This document shows, one piece after another, positions 23,116 through 31,614 of a stretch of 64,000 nucleotides of DNA (positions are counted from its first letter, which is position 1; each line of letters starts with the position of its first letter). The DNA is taken from NCBI GenBank assembly GCA_035534435.1, contig DATLRX010000057.1, positions 1-64,000 on the forward strand. Direction: 5' to 3'. A program made the position numbers and the translations under genes. The DNA comes from Palsa-851 sp035534435 (GTDB lineage Bacteria; Chloroflexota; Dormibacteria; Aeolococcales; Aeolococcaceae). Below the pieces are notes generated by a model. The model had not been told where the DNA came from, ran no database searches, and saw only the letters and a list, made by a program, of their open reading frames with translations.

Positions 23116-26100
23116 GCGCTCAGCATAGCGAGGGCCGGGGATGCCGCGCCCCACGGGGCGGCCATCTCCACGTATCGGCACAACGCGTTCACCAGCCGCA
23201 TCTGTTCGGGCGTGTGACAGCGCGCGCGAAGAAGCTCCGGCGAGCACACGAGAATCGACACGGCCCGCGCGCGGGATACCGCCACGTTGAGTCGGTTCAG
23301 GCTGAAGAGGAACTCCAGGTTGCGCGGGAGATCCTCGACACTCGACGTCGCCATCGAGAAGATGCTCACCGCTGCCTCCTGACCCTGAAAGCGATCCACG
23401 GTGCCGACCCTGGCGCCCTGTGGGAGCGCCTCCACGAGGCAGGCAACATGCGCGTTGTACGGCGCCACAACCACGATGTCATCGAGCGTCAGCGGTCGCT
23501 CCTCGTCGCTGTCCGAACGCCAGGTTCCGCGCGTCAACTGTTCGATGATCTCGCGGACGTGCCGCGCTTCGTCATCGGAGCGGATTCGATCCCCGGCGTG
23601 CTCGACGAACGCGTGGCGGAGTCCCGTCATCGCCACGCCGTCCTCGAGCACCGCCTGGCGCGCGCACTGCGGTTCGGAACCGAGACGGCTTTCGTAGAAG
23701 GAGCGCGAGATGAACGCGCTGACGTCAGGATGCATGCGCCATGTGAGGTCGAGCAGCACGCCACGATCGGGCGCGATGGTGACGTCACCGCCGAGGAGAT
23801 GGTCGAGGGCCGACACGCCGACTCCCGGGGGATGACTGCCCTGCAGCGGCTGGGCAAGCTGGCGCGGATCGCCCACAAGCACGAGGTTGCGCGCGGCGCG
23901 CGAGACCCCCAGAGCGTCGGACAGGGACAGCTGGCCGGCCTCGTCGATGACGAGTGTGTCGAACATCCCTTCGAGTTCCGGCCGGGAGAACAGCCACGAC
24001 GTGCCGCCGACGATGTCGACTGCGTCCTCAGACAGTGCGCGCTCAACGTCGCCGGGGGAACGTGCCATCCGGATCGCGTCAGTTCCCGCTGTCGACGAAC
24101 GCTGATGGATCATCCGCGGCATCGGGCCGAACCTCGGTGCGAGCTCCTCGATCTTGCCCAACAGCGTCCGGATCGCGCTGTGCGAGAGGGCTGTGATCCC
24201 GATCGGGCCACGTCCGTGGTCGAGCAGCGCGAGAATCGCTTCCGCCGCGGTATGGGTCTTGCCGGCTCCCGGTGGTCCCTGGATCGGGAGGCATCCGGCA
24301 TTGAGGTCGAGGATCAGGCGAGTTGCGGTTTGTGACGCCGTCTCGCCCGCGATCCGGAGCTCACCGTGAGGATCGGTGCACCGTCGCGGTGGGAGGCGCA
24401 TGAGCAGATCACGACCGGCACGCCGCGCGCCCGGCGCATCGACACCGTGCGCGACCACCCAGCGCGCCAGATCGAGCAGTGATTCCTCCTGCGCATCGGT
24501 CTGAATCGGCGTCGTCGGTATGAGAAAACGTGGCGACCCCCATGCCATCTGTGCCGGCGTGCGCGACAGCGTGATCTCTCCTCGAGCCGAGTCGAGCTCC
24601 GTCACTTCGCCCGCGGTCACCGCCCATCCTCGGTCGTTGCGCACGTGCGGATTCAGCGGCTTGTCGTCCTTGCCGATCCGGTGCTCCTGTGGCTCGAACC
24701 GGTAGCGCTCGATGACACGTGAGCCCTCCTCGCGCGAACCGATCTGCACCAGCGGCCCCAGGGCGTACGTGTCGTTCTCGAGCTCCTCGGCCGTCATCGC
24801 GATCTGGTCGAAGTGACGCCACCAGCCGACCTTGCTCTCGCGCCGGTGATACGAGAGCACCGGGGCAAGCAACCATCGCGCCTGTTCCACGGCGATCCGT
24901 TCCTCCGGCGCGCCGGGGACTCCGGCGACGAGCGCCGCGGCAACGTCCTGCGTGGCACCGACCTTGTCGTGGACTGCGTCGGGAACACCACGCTCAACAG
25001 GTTCGGGTCGCTCAACGGGGGCGCCACGAAGCGCCTCCTCCTCGGCACGTCGCGCCTCGAGCCAGTCGCGCAACAGCGCCGTCGATGCGCAGTCGCGCGC
25101 GTTGTACAGCGCGATCTCGTCGAGCAGGAACGAGTCGCCGTCACTCCCGTCCTCGCGGCTGATCAACCAGCGCTCGTACATCACCATGCTGCCCGCGGCA
25201 TCGGCGATCGACTCCTCGCGCGCCGGCATGTAGAGGCGTTCCACCTTCTTGAGCGAGTACGAGTCGGTCGACAACCGGATTCCCTGGCGCACGACGCGAT
25301 AGAGGTCGACGAGCACCTCGTTGCGCAGCAGGCGGTCCACCTCCTCCTCGCGAGTGCCGTGCCGGCTCATGAGCCGGCGCAGCGCGGTCTTCTCATACGC
25401 GGCGTAGTGGTAGATGTGCATGTCGGGATACCGGTCGAGCTGCGCGATCGCGAAGTCGACGAAGTCCTCGAAGGCGCTCTTCTCCCCTGCCTCGTCGTGT
25501 CCCCACCACGGGTGGTACGTGCCCAGTATGTCGACGGCGCCGAACAGGTACTCGAGCGGGACGTCGCGCGCCAGGCCGTCGCCCTCCATGTCGAAGAACA
25601 GATCCCCGGGGGATGGCGTGGGGAGCGCGCAGAGACCGTGCCCGACCTCCCACGCGTCGAGCAACTCGTAGCGCGGCGTGCCGTCGGCCTCGGGCCCCCT
25701 GTGCTGCAACGCGGCCTGCGCGCGAAGGGAGCGGAAGGTGTCGGCCTGCATGCGCGCCGGGGGCTCCGCGTCGGCGTCCGTCAGCGCGAGCGCCGTCATC
25801 GTGTCGATGCCCGCCGACTGCAACACCAGCACCTGACCCGAGCGCATCCGCGCGACCTCGGAGAGATGATCGTCCTGCCTCCGCTGCGCGGCGCATCGCT
25901 TCGCATAGCCGCACGTGCCGCAGTGCGCAACCGGATCGGGATACGTGTCATCGAGTCCGGCGAGCATCGCCACGTCGAAATCGCGCTTCACCGACGCGTG
26001 GTACGCGGAGAACTCGTCGACGCGGTACGGATGCTCCGTGCCGTCGCCGAGGATCACCTGCATCAGTTGCGGCGCCGTGCCCTGCAGGCGCTGCAGGTGC

Positions 26101-26582
26101 GCGGAGTACTCGCAGAGCTGGAGCAGCGCCTCGGACCGCACTCTGCGCGCCAGCTTCGCGTCGGCAGCCTCGTACGAGAACGCGCCGAGGTTACTCGGGC
26201 GGTCGACACGCAGTAGGAAATCCGCCCGGCCGAGCCAGCGACCGTCGAAGAACGTCGGCTGGTAAATGACGTCATATCCGTCGCGCATCGCGGAAAGCGT
26301 CTCCGCCTCGAGCGCCTCGAGCTCGGCGGCGGTGCTCGCATGGCGGTCCTGGCCGTCCTCGAATGCCTTGATGCGCAGATTCCGCGCGGACAGCGTCTCG
26401 AGGTGGTGCCGCTCGTGCCCGGCGCCGAGGTTCGCAAGCACCTCGCTCAGTGCGGAGGGATCGCGTTCGATCTGCTCGCCGGCAGCCACACGCCGCTTCA
26501 GCGAGACGAGATGGCCACATGCCAGGTAGTCGCAGAGGTCGGTGGCCGTGTACACCGGACGGCCGTCGGCGAGGAAGCGCAT
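23112..26582 (-). CDS. TM0106-type fusion: Fe-S RecB-like nuclease, RNase H-like exonuclease, SF1 helicase
   Basis: 1156 aa. The N-terminal part has a Cys near residue 22 (LCDYLACGHL) and CGTCGYAKRC near 221. Together these give the C...CxxCxxxxxC pattern of Cas4/AddB/Dna2 nucleases that hold a 4Fe-4S cluster. A middle RNase H-like exonuclease domain follows (FDMEGDGL, HIYHYAAYEKTAL, YNARDCAS). The C-terminal helicase has Walker A GPPGAGKT near 768, Walker B LVIDEAGQLS, GDPRQLAQPL, TVDRFQGQEA and LNVAVSRAR, as in UPF1/COG1112 helicases. Likely processes DNA ends. Its ATG shares a base with the TGA of the 84-aa gene (TGATG). Confidence 0.9.
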   Translation of the reverse strand: MRFLADGRPVYTATDLCDYLACGHLVSLKRRVAAGEQIERDPSALSEVLANLGAGHERHHLETLSARNLRIKAFEDGQDRHASTAAELEALEAETLSAMRDGYDVIYQPTFFDGRWLGRADFLLRVDRPSNLGAFSYEAADAKLARRVRSEALLQLCEYSAHLQRLQGTAPQLMQVILGDGTEHPYRVDEFSAYHASVKRDFDVAMLAGLDDTYPDPVAHCGTCGYAKRCAAQRRQDDHLSEVARMRSGQVLVLQSAGIDTMTALALTDADAEPPARMQADTFRSLRAQAALQHRGPEADGTPRYELLDAWEVGHGLCALPTPSPGDLFFDMEGDGLARDVPLEYLFGAVDILGTYHPWWGHDEAGEKSAFEDFVDFAIAQLDRYPDMHIYHYAAYEKTALRRLMSRHGTREEEVDRLLRNEVLVDLYRVVRQGIRLSTDSYSLKKVERLYMPAREESIADAAGSMVMYERWLISREDGSDGDSFLLDEIALYNARDCASTALLRDWLEARRAEEEALRGAPVERPEPVERGVPDAVHDKVGATQDVAAALVAGVPGAPEERIAVEQARWLLAPVLSYHRRESKVGWWRHFDQIAMTAEELENDTYALGPLVQIGSREEGSRVIERYRFEPQEHRIGKDDKPLNPHVRNDRGWAVTAGEVTELDSARGEITLSRTPAQMAWGSPRFLIPTTPIQTDAQEESLLDLARWVVAHGVDAPGARRAGRDLLMRLPPRRCTDPHGELRIAGETASQTATRLILDLNAGCLPIQGPPGAGKTHTAAEAILALLDHGRGPIGITALSHSAIRTLLGKIEELAPRFGPMPRMIHQRSSTAGTDAIRMARSPGDVERALSEDAVDIVGGTSWLFSRPELEGMFDTLVIDEAGQLSLSDALGVSRAARNLVLVGDPRQLAQPLQGSHPPGVGVSALDHLLGGDVTIAPDRGVLLDLTWRMHPDVSAFISRSFYESRLGSEPQCARQAVLEDGVAMTGLRHAFVEHAGDRIRSDDEARHVREIIEQLTRGTWRSDSDEERPLTLDDIVVVAPYNAHVACLVEALPQGARVGTVDRFQGQEAAVSIFSMATSSVEDLPRNLEFLFSLNRLNVAVSRARAVSILVCSPELLRARCHTPEQMRLVNALCRYVEMAAPWGAASPALAMLSA

Positions 26583-26836
26583 CAGCGAAGCATCCTCGCT
26601 CGGCGGCGGCCGCGCTCGCGCGCGATCGGAAGGCTGAGCTGCCGGCCGCCCGTGCGGCGCGTGCGGTCCGCCCTGTCCGGCGTCGACGGGACCAACGCCG
26701 GGGCGCTCTCCAGCGAGAGCGTTCGCGACATCGCGAACAGCTCGGCCCGGCGAGCCATCAGTGCCTGGGCGCGGGCAAGGTACTGCCCGTCGCGGTCGGC
26801 CATGCCGCGGTCCTGCGCAACGTTCGTGGGATCCAT
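26582..26836 (-). CDS. small basic protein coupled to the nuclease-helicase
   Basis: 84 aa. An N-terminal helix (DGQYLARAQALMARRAELFA) and a very basic C-terminus (LPIARERGRRRARMLR) are the only features; no known domain. Its TGA overlaps the ATG of the nuclease-helicase (TGATG, 26580-26584), strong evidence that it is really translated and made in step with it. The ATG at 26836 has a CACGCT -10-like hexamer 6 nt upstream. It may be a DNA-binding or inhibitor subunit; unproven. Confidence 0.6.
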   Translation of the reverse strand: MDPTNVAQDRGMADRDGQYLARAQALMARRAELFAMSRTLSLESAPALVPSTPDRADRTRRTGGRQLSLPIARERGRRRARMLR

Positions 26837-26857
26837 GGCCACAGCGTGGCGGGGGGC

Positions 26858-26877
26858 CGCGACAGGAGCCTGTCGCG
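26858..26877. promoter_or_regulatory. perfect 9+9 bp palindromic operator between divergent operons
   Basis: CGCGACAGG (26858-26866), two central bases AG, then CCTGTCGCG (26869-26877). It touches the -10 hexamer of the rightward GNAT-WYL-msrB-recQ run (26878) and covers the expected -35 of the leftward small protein/nuclease-helicase operon. A protein bound here would control both. The WYL regulator encoded 550 bp away is the obvious candidate. Confidence 0.65.
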
Positions 26878-26883
26878 TAGGGT
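26878..26883 (+). promoter_or_regulatory. -10 element for the GNAT gene (leaderless)
   Basis: TAGGGT, 6 nt before the GTG at 26890, directly abutting the palindrome. Confidence 0.5.
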
Positions 26884-26889
26884 GACCGG

Positions 26890-27417
26890 GTGCCAGACGA
26901 CGTCGAGATCCGGCCGATTCGCGCCTCCGAGTACACCGCCGCCGGCGAGGCCACCGCTCGCGCCTATCGGGAGTTCTGGCAGCCCGACTCGCCGGGCTGG
27001 GACGCGTACATCGCCAGGATCGCCGACGTCGGCAGCCGGGCCGGCATCGCAGTCGTGCTCGTCGCGCTCGACGCCGGCCTCGTCGCCGGCTCGGCGACTC
27101 TCGAGCTCGATGCTCGGATCCGTCCCGGACCGGCCGACCCGCTCGCGCCTGACGAAGCGCACCTGCGCATGGTCGGCATCAGCCCCGACCATCGCGGAAA
27201 GGGCATCGGTCGCCGGCTCGTGGTCGCGTGCATCGACCTGGCACGCGAGCGCGGGCGCCGGGTGATGACGCTCGACACCGACGAGGTGATGGTCGCGGCG
27301 CAACGGCTGTACACGTCGCTCGGATTCGTGCCGACGGGTCCGACGCGGCGTCCGGGTGGGCCCGAGTTGCTCGGCTTCCGTCTCGATATCCCCGCACAGT
27401 CCGGGACGACACGCTAG
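26890..27417 (+). CDS. GNAT family N-acetyltransferase
   Basis: 175 aa. The acetyl-CoA loop is in LRMVGISPDHRGKGIGRRLV (R/Q-x-x-G-x-G/A), followed by LDTDEVMVAAQRLYTSLGF, the usual end of the fold. Substrate (amine, antibiotic or protein) cannot be predicted. The GTG start is placed by its -10 hexamer. First gene of a rightward run with the WYL regulator (9 bp gap), msrB and recQ. Confidence 0.85.
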   Translation: MPDDVEIRPIRASEYTAAGEATARAYREFWQPDSPGWDAYIARIADVGSRAGIAVVLVALDAGLVAGSATLELDARIRPGPADPLAPDEAHLRMVGISPDHRGKGIGRRLVVACIDLARERGRRVMTLDTDEVMVAAQRLYTSLGFVPTGPTRRPGGPELLGFRLDIPAQSGTTR

Positions 27418-27420
27418 GCT
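27415..27420 (+). promoter_or_regulatory. -10 element for the WYL regulator (leaderless)
   Basis: TAGGCT, 6 nt before the GTG at 27427. It overlaps the TAG stop codon of the GNAT gene. Confidence 0.45.
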
Positions 27421-27426
27421 CGTCGC

Positions 27427-28425
27427 GTGCCAGGCGTGTACGAGAAGGGAGAGAAGGAACACCGAGTCATCAGGTTGTTCGTGCGTCTCTCCGAGACCGA
27501 GATGGGTCTCACGTCGCGACAGCTCGCGGACGAGCTGGAGGTGAACACGAGGACCGTCCAGCGGTACATCGCGACGCTTCGTGACAACGCCGGCATCGAC
27601 ATCGAGGAGACAGGCGGGCGCTGGCGCATCGGCCGGCGCAGCAGGCTTCCGGCACTGCAGCTCGACCACTACCAGGCAACGATGCTGCTGGTCGCGGTGC
27701 GGCTCCTGCAGCAGCTTCGACCGGAGCAGGACCCGGCGCTCGTCGGCGCGCTCGCACACCTCTCGCGGGCGCTGGCCGTGCCGCTGGTGAGCGAGTACCT
27801 GCGCAGGACGCTTGCGGCCGCCGAGCGCCGCAAGCCCGCGGCGGAGCATCTCGGCGTCGAGCGGGCGGTCATCGACGGCTTCGTGCTGCATCGAGAGATC
27901 GAGGTCCGCTACGTCGACGCCAAGGGCAACGAGACGAAACGCGACCTGCGCCCGTATTTCATCGAGCCCGCCGCCGAGAGCCGGCACATCTACGTCTTCG
28001 CCCGCGACTCCGCGTCGCGGGAGGTGCGCTCCTTCCGCCTCGACCGCATCCGCACGGCTCGCCTGCTGCCGACGACGTTCACGGTGCCGGACGACTTCGA
28101 CATCGACGACGCCCTCGGCGCCGCGTGGTCCATCTGGCAGGGTGCGGGCGGCGATCGCGTCGTCCTCCGCTTCCCGGAAACCGCGCGTCAGTGGGTCGAC
28201 GAGACGCCGTGGCCCGCGCGCGCGCAGCGCTCCAACCTCGGCGGCGGCGGGATCGAGGTGCGCCTGGACGTCGCCAGCGAGGTCGAGATGCGCCCGTGGC
28301 TCCTTCGGTGGGGCTCCAACGTCGAGGTGCTGGAGCCGCCGTCGCTGCGCGCGCACATGGCCGAGACGCTTGCGGCCGCGGCGGGGTTGTACGCGTCGAA
28401 TCCTCGGAAAGGGGGTAGAACCTAG
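27427..28425 (+). CDS. WYL-domain transcriptional regulator
   Basis: 332 aa. An N-terminal HTH (LTSRQLADELEVNTRTVQRY) is followed by a linker with LPALQLDHYQATMLLVAVRL. The WYL domain follows (about 150-220: IEVRYVDAKGNETKRDLRPY, HIYVFARDSASREVRSFRLD), then a WCX domain. WYL proteins sense nucleic acids or nucleotides and control DNA-damage (PafBC) and anti-phage systems. Neighbours are a nuclease-helicase operon upstream and recQ downstream. The palindrome at 26858-26877 is a likely target. Confidence 0.92.
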   Translation: MPGVYEKGEKEHRVIRLFVRLSETEMGLTSRQLADELEVNTRTVQRYIATLRDNAGIDIEETGGRWRIGRRSRLPALQLDHYQATMLLVAVRLLQQLRPEQDPALVGALAHLSRALAVPLVSEYLRRTLAAAERRKPAAEHLGVERAVIDGFVLHREIEVRYVDAKGNETKRDLRPYFIEPAAESRHIYVFARDSASREVRSFRLDRIRTARLLPTTFTVPDDFDIDDALGAAWSIWQGAGGDRVVLRFPETARQWVDETPWPARAQRSNLGGGGIEVRLDVASEVEMRPWLLRWGSNVEVLEPPSLRAHMAETLAAAAGLYASNPRKGGRT

Positions 28426-28430
28426 AGACG

Positions 28431-28832
28431 ATGGACGAGAAGATCACCCTCACCGACGAAGAGTGGCGTCAACGCCTCACGCCTGAGCAGTACGCAGTGC
28501 TCCGCAAGGCGAGCACGGAGCGAGCCTTCACCGGCAAGTACGTGCACGTCGATGCCAAGGGCGTGTACCGGTGCGCAGGATGCGGGGCGGAGCTCTTCAG
28601 CTCCCACACGAAGTTCGACTCCGGCACGGGCTGGCCGAGCTTCTACGAGGCGATCAACCCCGACGCGGTCGAGGAGCATCGCGACTGGAGCATGCTCATC
28701 CCCCGCACGGAGATCCGCTGCGCAAAGTGCGGCGGCCACCTCGGTCACGTCTTCCCCGACGGACCGGCGCCCACAGGACAGCGCTACTGCATGAACTCCT
28801 GCGCGCTGTCCCTCGACAAGAAGAAGGACTGA
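28431..28832 (+). CDS. msrB: peptide-methionine (R)-S-oxide reductase MsrB
   Basis: 133 aa. It has two zinc CxxC pairs (CAGCGAELF, CAKCGGHLGHVF), the substrate block FDSGTGWPSFYEAI and the catalytic Cys in RYCMNSCALS. Reduces methionine-R-sulfoxide in proteins with thioredoxin or glutaredoxin. 5 bp after the WYL gene and 6 bp before the likely recQ start, in the same reading frame as recQ. The separate msrA lies at 31615-32094. Confidence 0.95.
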   Translation: MDEKITLTDEEWRQRLTPEQYAVLRKASTERAFTGKYVHVDAKGVYRCAGCGAELFSSHTKFDSGTGWPSFYEAINPDAVEEHRDWSMLIPRTEIRCAKCGGHLGHVFPDGPAPTGQRYCMNSCALSLDKKKD

Positions 28833-28838
28833 CCCCCG

Positions 28839-30875
28839 ATCGAGCCCTCGGCGCGGGCTCGCGCGGTACTCGAGCAGACCTTCGGCTTCGCGGACTTCCG
28901 TCCGGGACAGGCAGACGTCATCGCCGCAGCCGAGGCCCGTGCTGACGTTCTCTTCGTAGCGCCGACCGGCTCCGGGAAGAGCATCGGGTACTGGATCCCG
29001 GGCATCGTCAACGGCGGCCTCACCATCGTGATCTCGCCGCTCATCGCGCTCATGGTCGATCAGGTCGCGCGGCTCAACGAGCTCGGCATCCCCGCCGCAT
29101 GTCTGCACAGCCAGGTCAGCGCGTCGGCGCGCGCCGAGTCGATGCGCGCCGCCGCCGCGGGCGAGCTGCGCTTCCTGTACCTCGCACCCGAGCGCATTGG
29201 CGCTCCCGGGTTCCTCGAGGGCCTGAGCCGTCTCGCGGTGGAACGGTTCGTCGTCGACGAGGCGCACTGCATCTCGAGCTGGGGCCACGATTTCCGCCCC
29301 GAGTACCGCCGTCTTGGCGAGGCCATCGCGGCCTGCGATCGCCCGCCGGTCGGCGCGTTCACGGCCACCGCCACGCCGCGCGTCCGTGAGGACATCGCGA
29401 CGAGTCTCGGCCTGCGGTCGCCGGTCGAGCGCGTCACCGGATTCGTGCGCGACAACCTGACGATGTCCGTCATCCGCTGCCGGGGCGTCGCCGACAAGCG
29501 CGACGCGGTGCTGCGCCTCGTCCGTCCCGGCGCTGGTCGCGCCCTCATCTACTGCGGGAGCCGGCGCACGACGGACGCGATCACCGACGTGCTGGCCGGC
29601 GCCGGAGTTTCCGTTGCCTCGTATCACGGTGCGCTCGACGGCGACGCGCGCCAGAGCGTGCACGAGGGGTTCGCGGCGGGTCGCCTGCAGGCGATCGTCG
29701 CCACGTCCGCGTTCGGCATGGGCGTCGACTTCCCGGACATCCGCCGTGTCATCCATCACGACTTCCCCGGCAGCCTCGAGGAGTACTACCAGCAGGCGGG
29801 ACGCGCGGGACGCGACGGCGAGCCGTCCGAGTGCACCCTCCTGTACAACGCGGCCGACCGTCAGCTGCAGGAGTTCTTCATCGAGCAGGCGTACCCCGAG
29901 CGCGATGCGGTTCGCGCTGTCTACCGCGAGCTCCTCCGCGAAGGGACCGACTCCATCGACGACTGGGAGGCACGTGGAGTCAGCACCAACCAGGCACGTG
30001 CCGCGCTCGAGCTGTTGCGCCGCGCCGACGTCATCCAGCCCGACGGCGGCATCCGGCGCTTGACGGCGGCGCCCGTGGACTTCGATGAGCAGGCGCTGCT
30101 GAAGGCCAACGCCTATGCGCGCGTGACACAGGTCATGGACTACGCGATCTCGCGCAGCTGCCGCCATGCGCGCATCGCCGACTACTTCGGCGAGCAGGGC
30201 GTGGCGAGGACCTGCCGCGCCTGCGACAACTGTCTCGACCCGGACGGCGGCGCCGTCGTGGCCGTGGATGCCGACGACGTCGACGCCGCACTCGCGTGCA
30301 TCGCGCGGTTCGACAACCATCTCGGCGGCGTGCGTATCGCCTCCATCCTTCGCGGTGCGACCGATGCGTGGACGGCGTCACGAGCCTGGGTCACGGAGTT
30401 GCCGTTCTTCGGAGCGTTGCGCACCTGGGACGTCGAGCGCATCCGAGACCTGCTCGAGCGGCTCGTCGAGCTGGACTGCGCGACGCGTGGCCACGGCGAG
30501 AAGCCGACGCTCGGCATCACGCAGCGCGGGCGCGACGTCCTCGGTGGAGCAGCGTCTGTCGATGTCGACGTTCGCGCGACCCGGACGCGGTCACCGGCTC
30601 GAGGTCGCAAGCAGTCCGCGGGCAGTCCGGTCGAGGAGCTCACTTCTGAGGTCGGCGCGCGATTCGAGGCGTTGCGGCGCTGGAGGCTCGAGGTGGCGCG
30701 CGGCTCCGAGGTGCCGCCGTACGTCGTCTTCCACGACAAGACACTGGTCGAGATCGCGCGTCGCAATCCGACGTCGGCCGCATCCCTGGTGCTGATCGCC
30801 GGCGTGGGGCCGGCCAAGCTCGCCCGCTATGGCCAGTCGCTGCTCGCCGCACTCCACACTGGGGCCGAGAGCTAG
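28839..30875 (+). CDS. recQ: ATP-dependent DNA helicase RecQ, probable ATC start
   Basis: 678 aa if begun at the ATC at 28839. Walker A APTGSGKS near residue 45, DEAH box VVDEAHCIS, motif VI QQAGRAGRDGE, RQC zinc cysteines (CRACDNC), and a C-terminal HRDC domain (HDKTLVEIARRNPTSAASL). Unwinds DNA in 3'-5' direction during repair. The conserved N-terminus (VLEQTFGFADFRPGQADVI) is in frame, but no ATG, GTG or TTG lies between the msrB TGA and it. The first canonical start, GTG at 29028, would remove Walker A. AAGGA at 28824-28828 is 10 nt before the ATC. Alternatives: msrB TGA readthrough, or a base error. Confidence 0.88.
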   Translation: MEPSARARAVLEQTFGFADFRPGQADVIAAAEARADVLFVAPTGSGKSIGYWIPGIVNGGLTIVISPLIALMVDQVARLNELGIPAACLHSQVSASARAESMRAAAAGELRFLYLAPERIGAPGFLEGLSRLAVERFVVDEAHCISSWGHDFRPEYRRLGEAIAACDRPPVGAFTATATPRVREDIATSLGLRSPVERVTGFVRDNLTMSVIRCRGVADKRDAVLRLVRPGAGRALIYCGSRRTTDAITDVLAGAGVSVASYHGALDGDARQSVHEGFAAGRLQAIVATSAFGMGVDFPDIRRVIHHDFPGSLEEYYQQAGRAGRDGEPSECTLLYNAADRQLQEFFIEQAYPERDAVRAVYRELLREGTDSIDDWEARGVSTNQARAALELLRRADVIQPDGGIRRLTAAPVDFDEQALLKANAYARVTQVMDYAISRSCRHARIADYFGEQGVARTCRACDNCLDPDGGAVVAVDADDVDAALACIARFDNHLGGVRIASILRGATDAWTASRAWVTELPFFGALRTWDVERIRDLLERLVELDCATRGHGEKPTLGITQRGRDVLGGAASVDVDVRATRTRSPARGRKQSAGSPVEELTSEVGARFEALRRWRLEVARGSEVPPYVVFHDKTLVEIARRNPTSAASLVLIAGVGPAKLARYGQSLLAALHTGAES

Positions 30876-30943
30876 AGGCTGCCGGCGGCCGGGGGATTGG
30901 CGTCACCATAGCGTCGAAGGAATACCGGGAGGCGGGTACGCGG

Positions 30944-31588
30944 ATGGGCATGTCGGAGCGTCCAAGGCGGCTTGCGGCCGCGGCCTCGCTGGCGGGCTTC
31001 GTCGTCGCCTTTGGGATTGTCTCCTGGTATGTCACCGGGGGAACCGGCCCTCACGCGACGCCCTCACCGGAGGGTTCTCTGTTGACCGGCACACCGGGAC
31101 CGATACCGATATCGCTGGACTGCGCGGCCAATGAACTGGAACTCACTGGAGCGTTCGGTGAATGCGTCACGCCCGTCGACAGTCCGTTCGGCACGTGTTC
31201 GGTAGCCGGCCACATCCTCGAGGCAGCGGTCCTTCTCGGACACGGCAGCCCCGACGAGTGGTTCTACATCGAAATCAACGGCGCGTTCGATGGTGCCGGC
31301 ACCTACGACCTGGGACCGTGGCCTCATCCGCTTGGCACGAAGAACGATCCACCGAAGATCGCACTCGAACAGGACGGGTCGAGCGAATCGCTGCAACGTG
31401 TCAACGGCGTCCCAATCGAGCAGTACGGCACGGACAACCTCTGGCAGTCGGTTGCCGGGAGCGTCACCGTCACGGGCAGCAACGGACGGTCGGGCACCGT
31501 CTCGGCCATCCTCGAAATGTCAGCCGGCCACAACGCAACCGCGCCGGGTACCACGCTCACGGTGTCTGGAACGTGGCGCTGTCCATGA
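30944..31588 (+). CDS. exported or membrane-anchored protein of unknown function
   Basis: 214 aa. An N-terminal basic segment and one hydrophobic helix (LAAAASLAGFVVAFGIVSW) act as signal anchor. A Pro/Thr/Gly-rich linker and an all-beta-looking domain with four cysteines (DCAANEL, GECVTP, GTCSVAG, WRCP), probably two disulfides, follow. GGGAGG lies 11 nt before the ATG. No family recognised. Confidence 0.6.
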   Translation: MGMSERPRRLAAAASLAGFVVAFGIVSWYVTGGTGPHATPSPEGSLLTGTPGPIPISLDCAANELELTGAFGECVTPVDSPFGTCSVAGHILEAAVLLGHGSPDEWFYIEINGAFDGAGTYDLGPWPHPLGTKNDPPKIALEQDGSSESLQRVNGVPIEQYGTDNLWQSVAGSVTVTGSNGRSGTVSAILEMSAGHNATAPGTTLTVSGTWRCP

Positions 31589-31614
31589 CACGTCGGCCGG
31601 TGGCCGAGCGATAG

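Noticed and set aside
23122..23127. TATGCT as an independent promoter of the DinB/ClbS-like gene
   Set aside because: It fits the leaderless spacing, but it lies within the last codons of the coupled nuclease-helicase gene and may be chance; left as a note only.
29028..30875. recQ starting at the GTG at 29028
   Set aside because: It would lose the Walker A loop and the conserved FRPGQ region, which are intact and in frame upstream.
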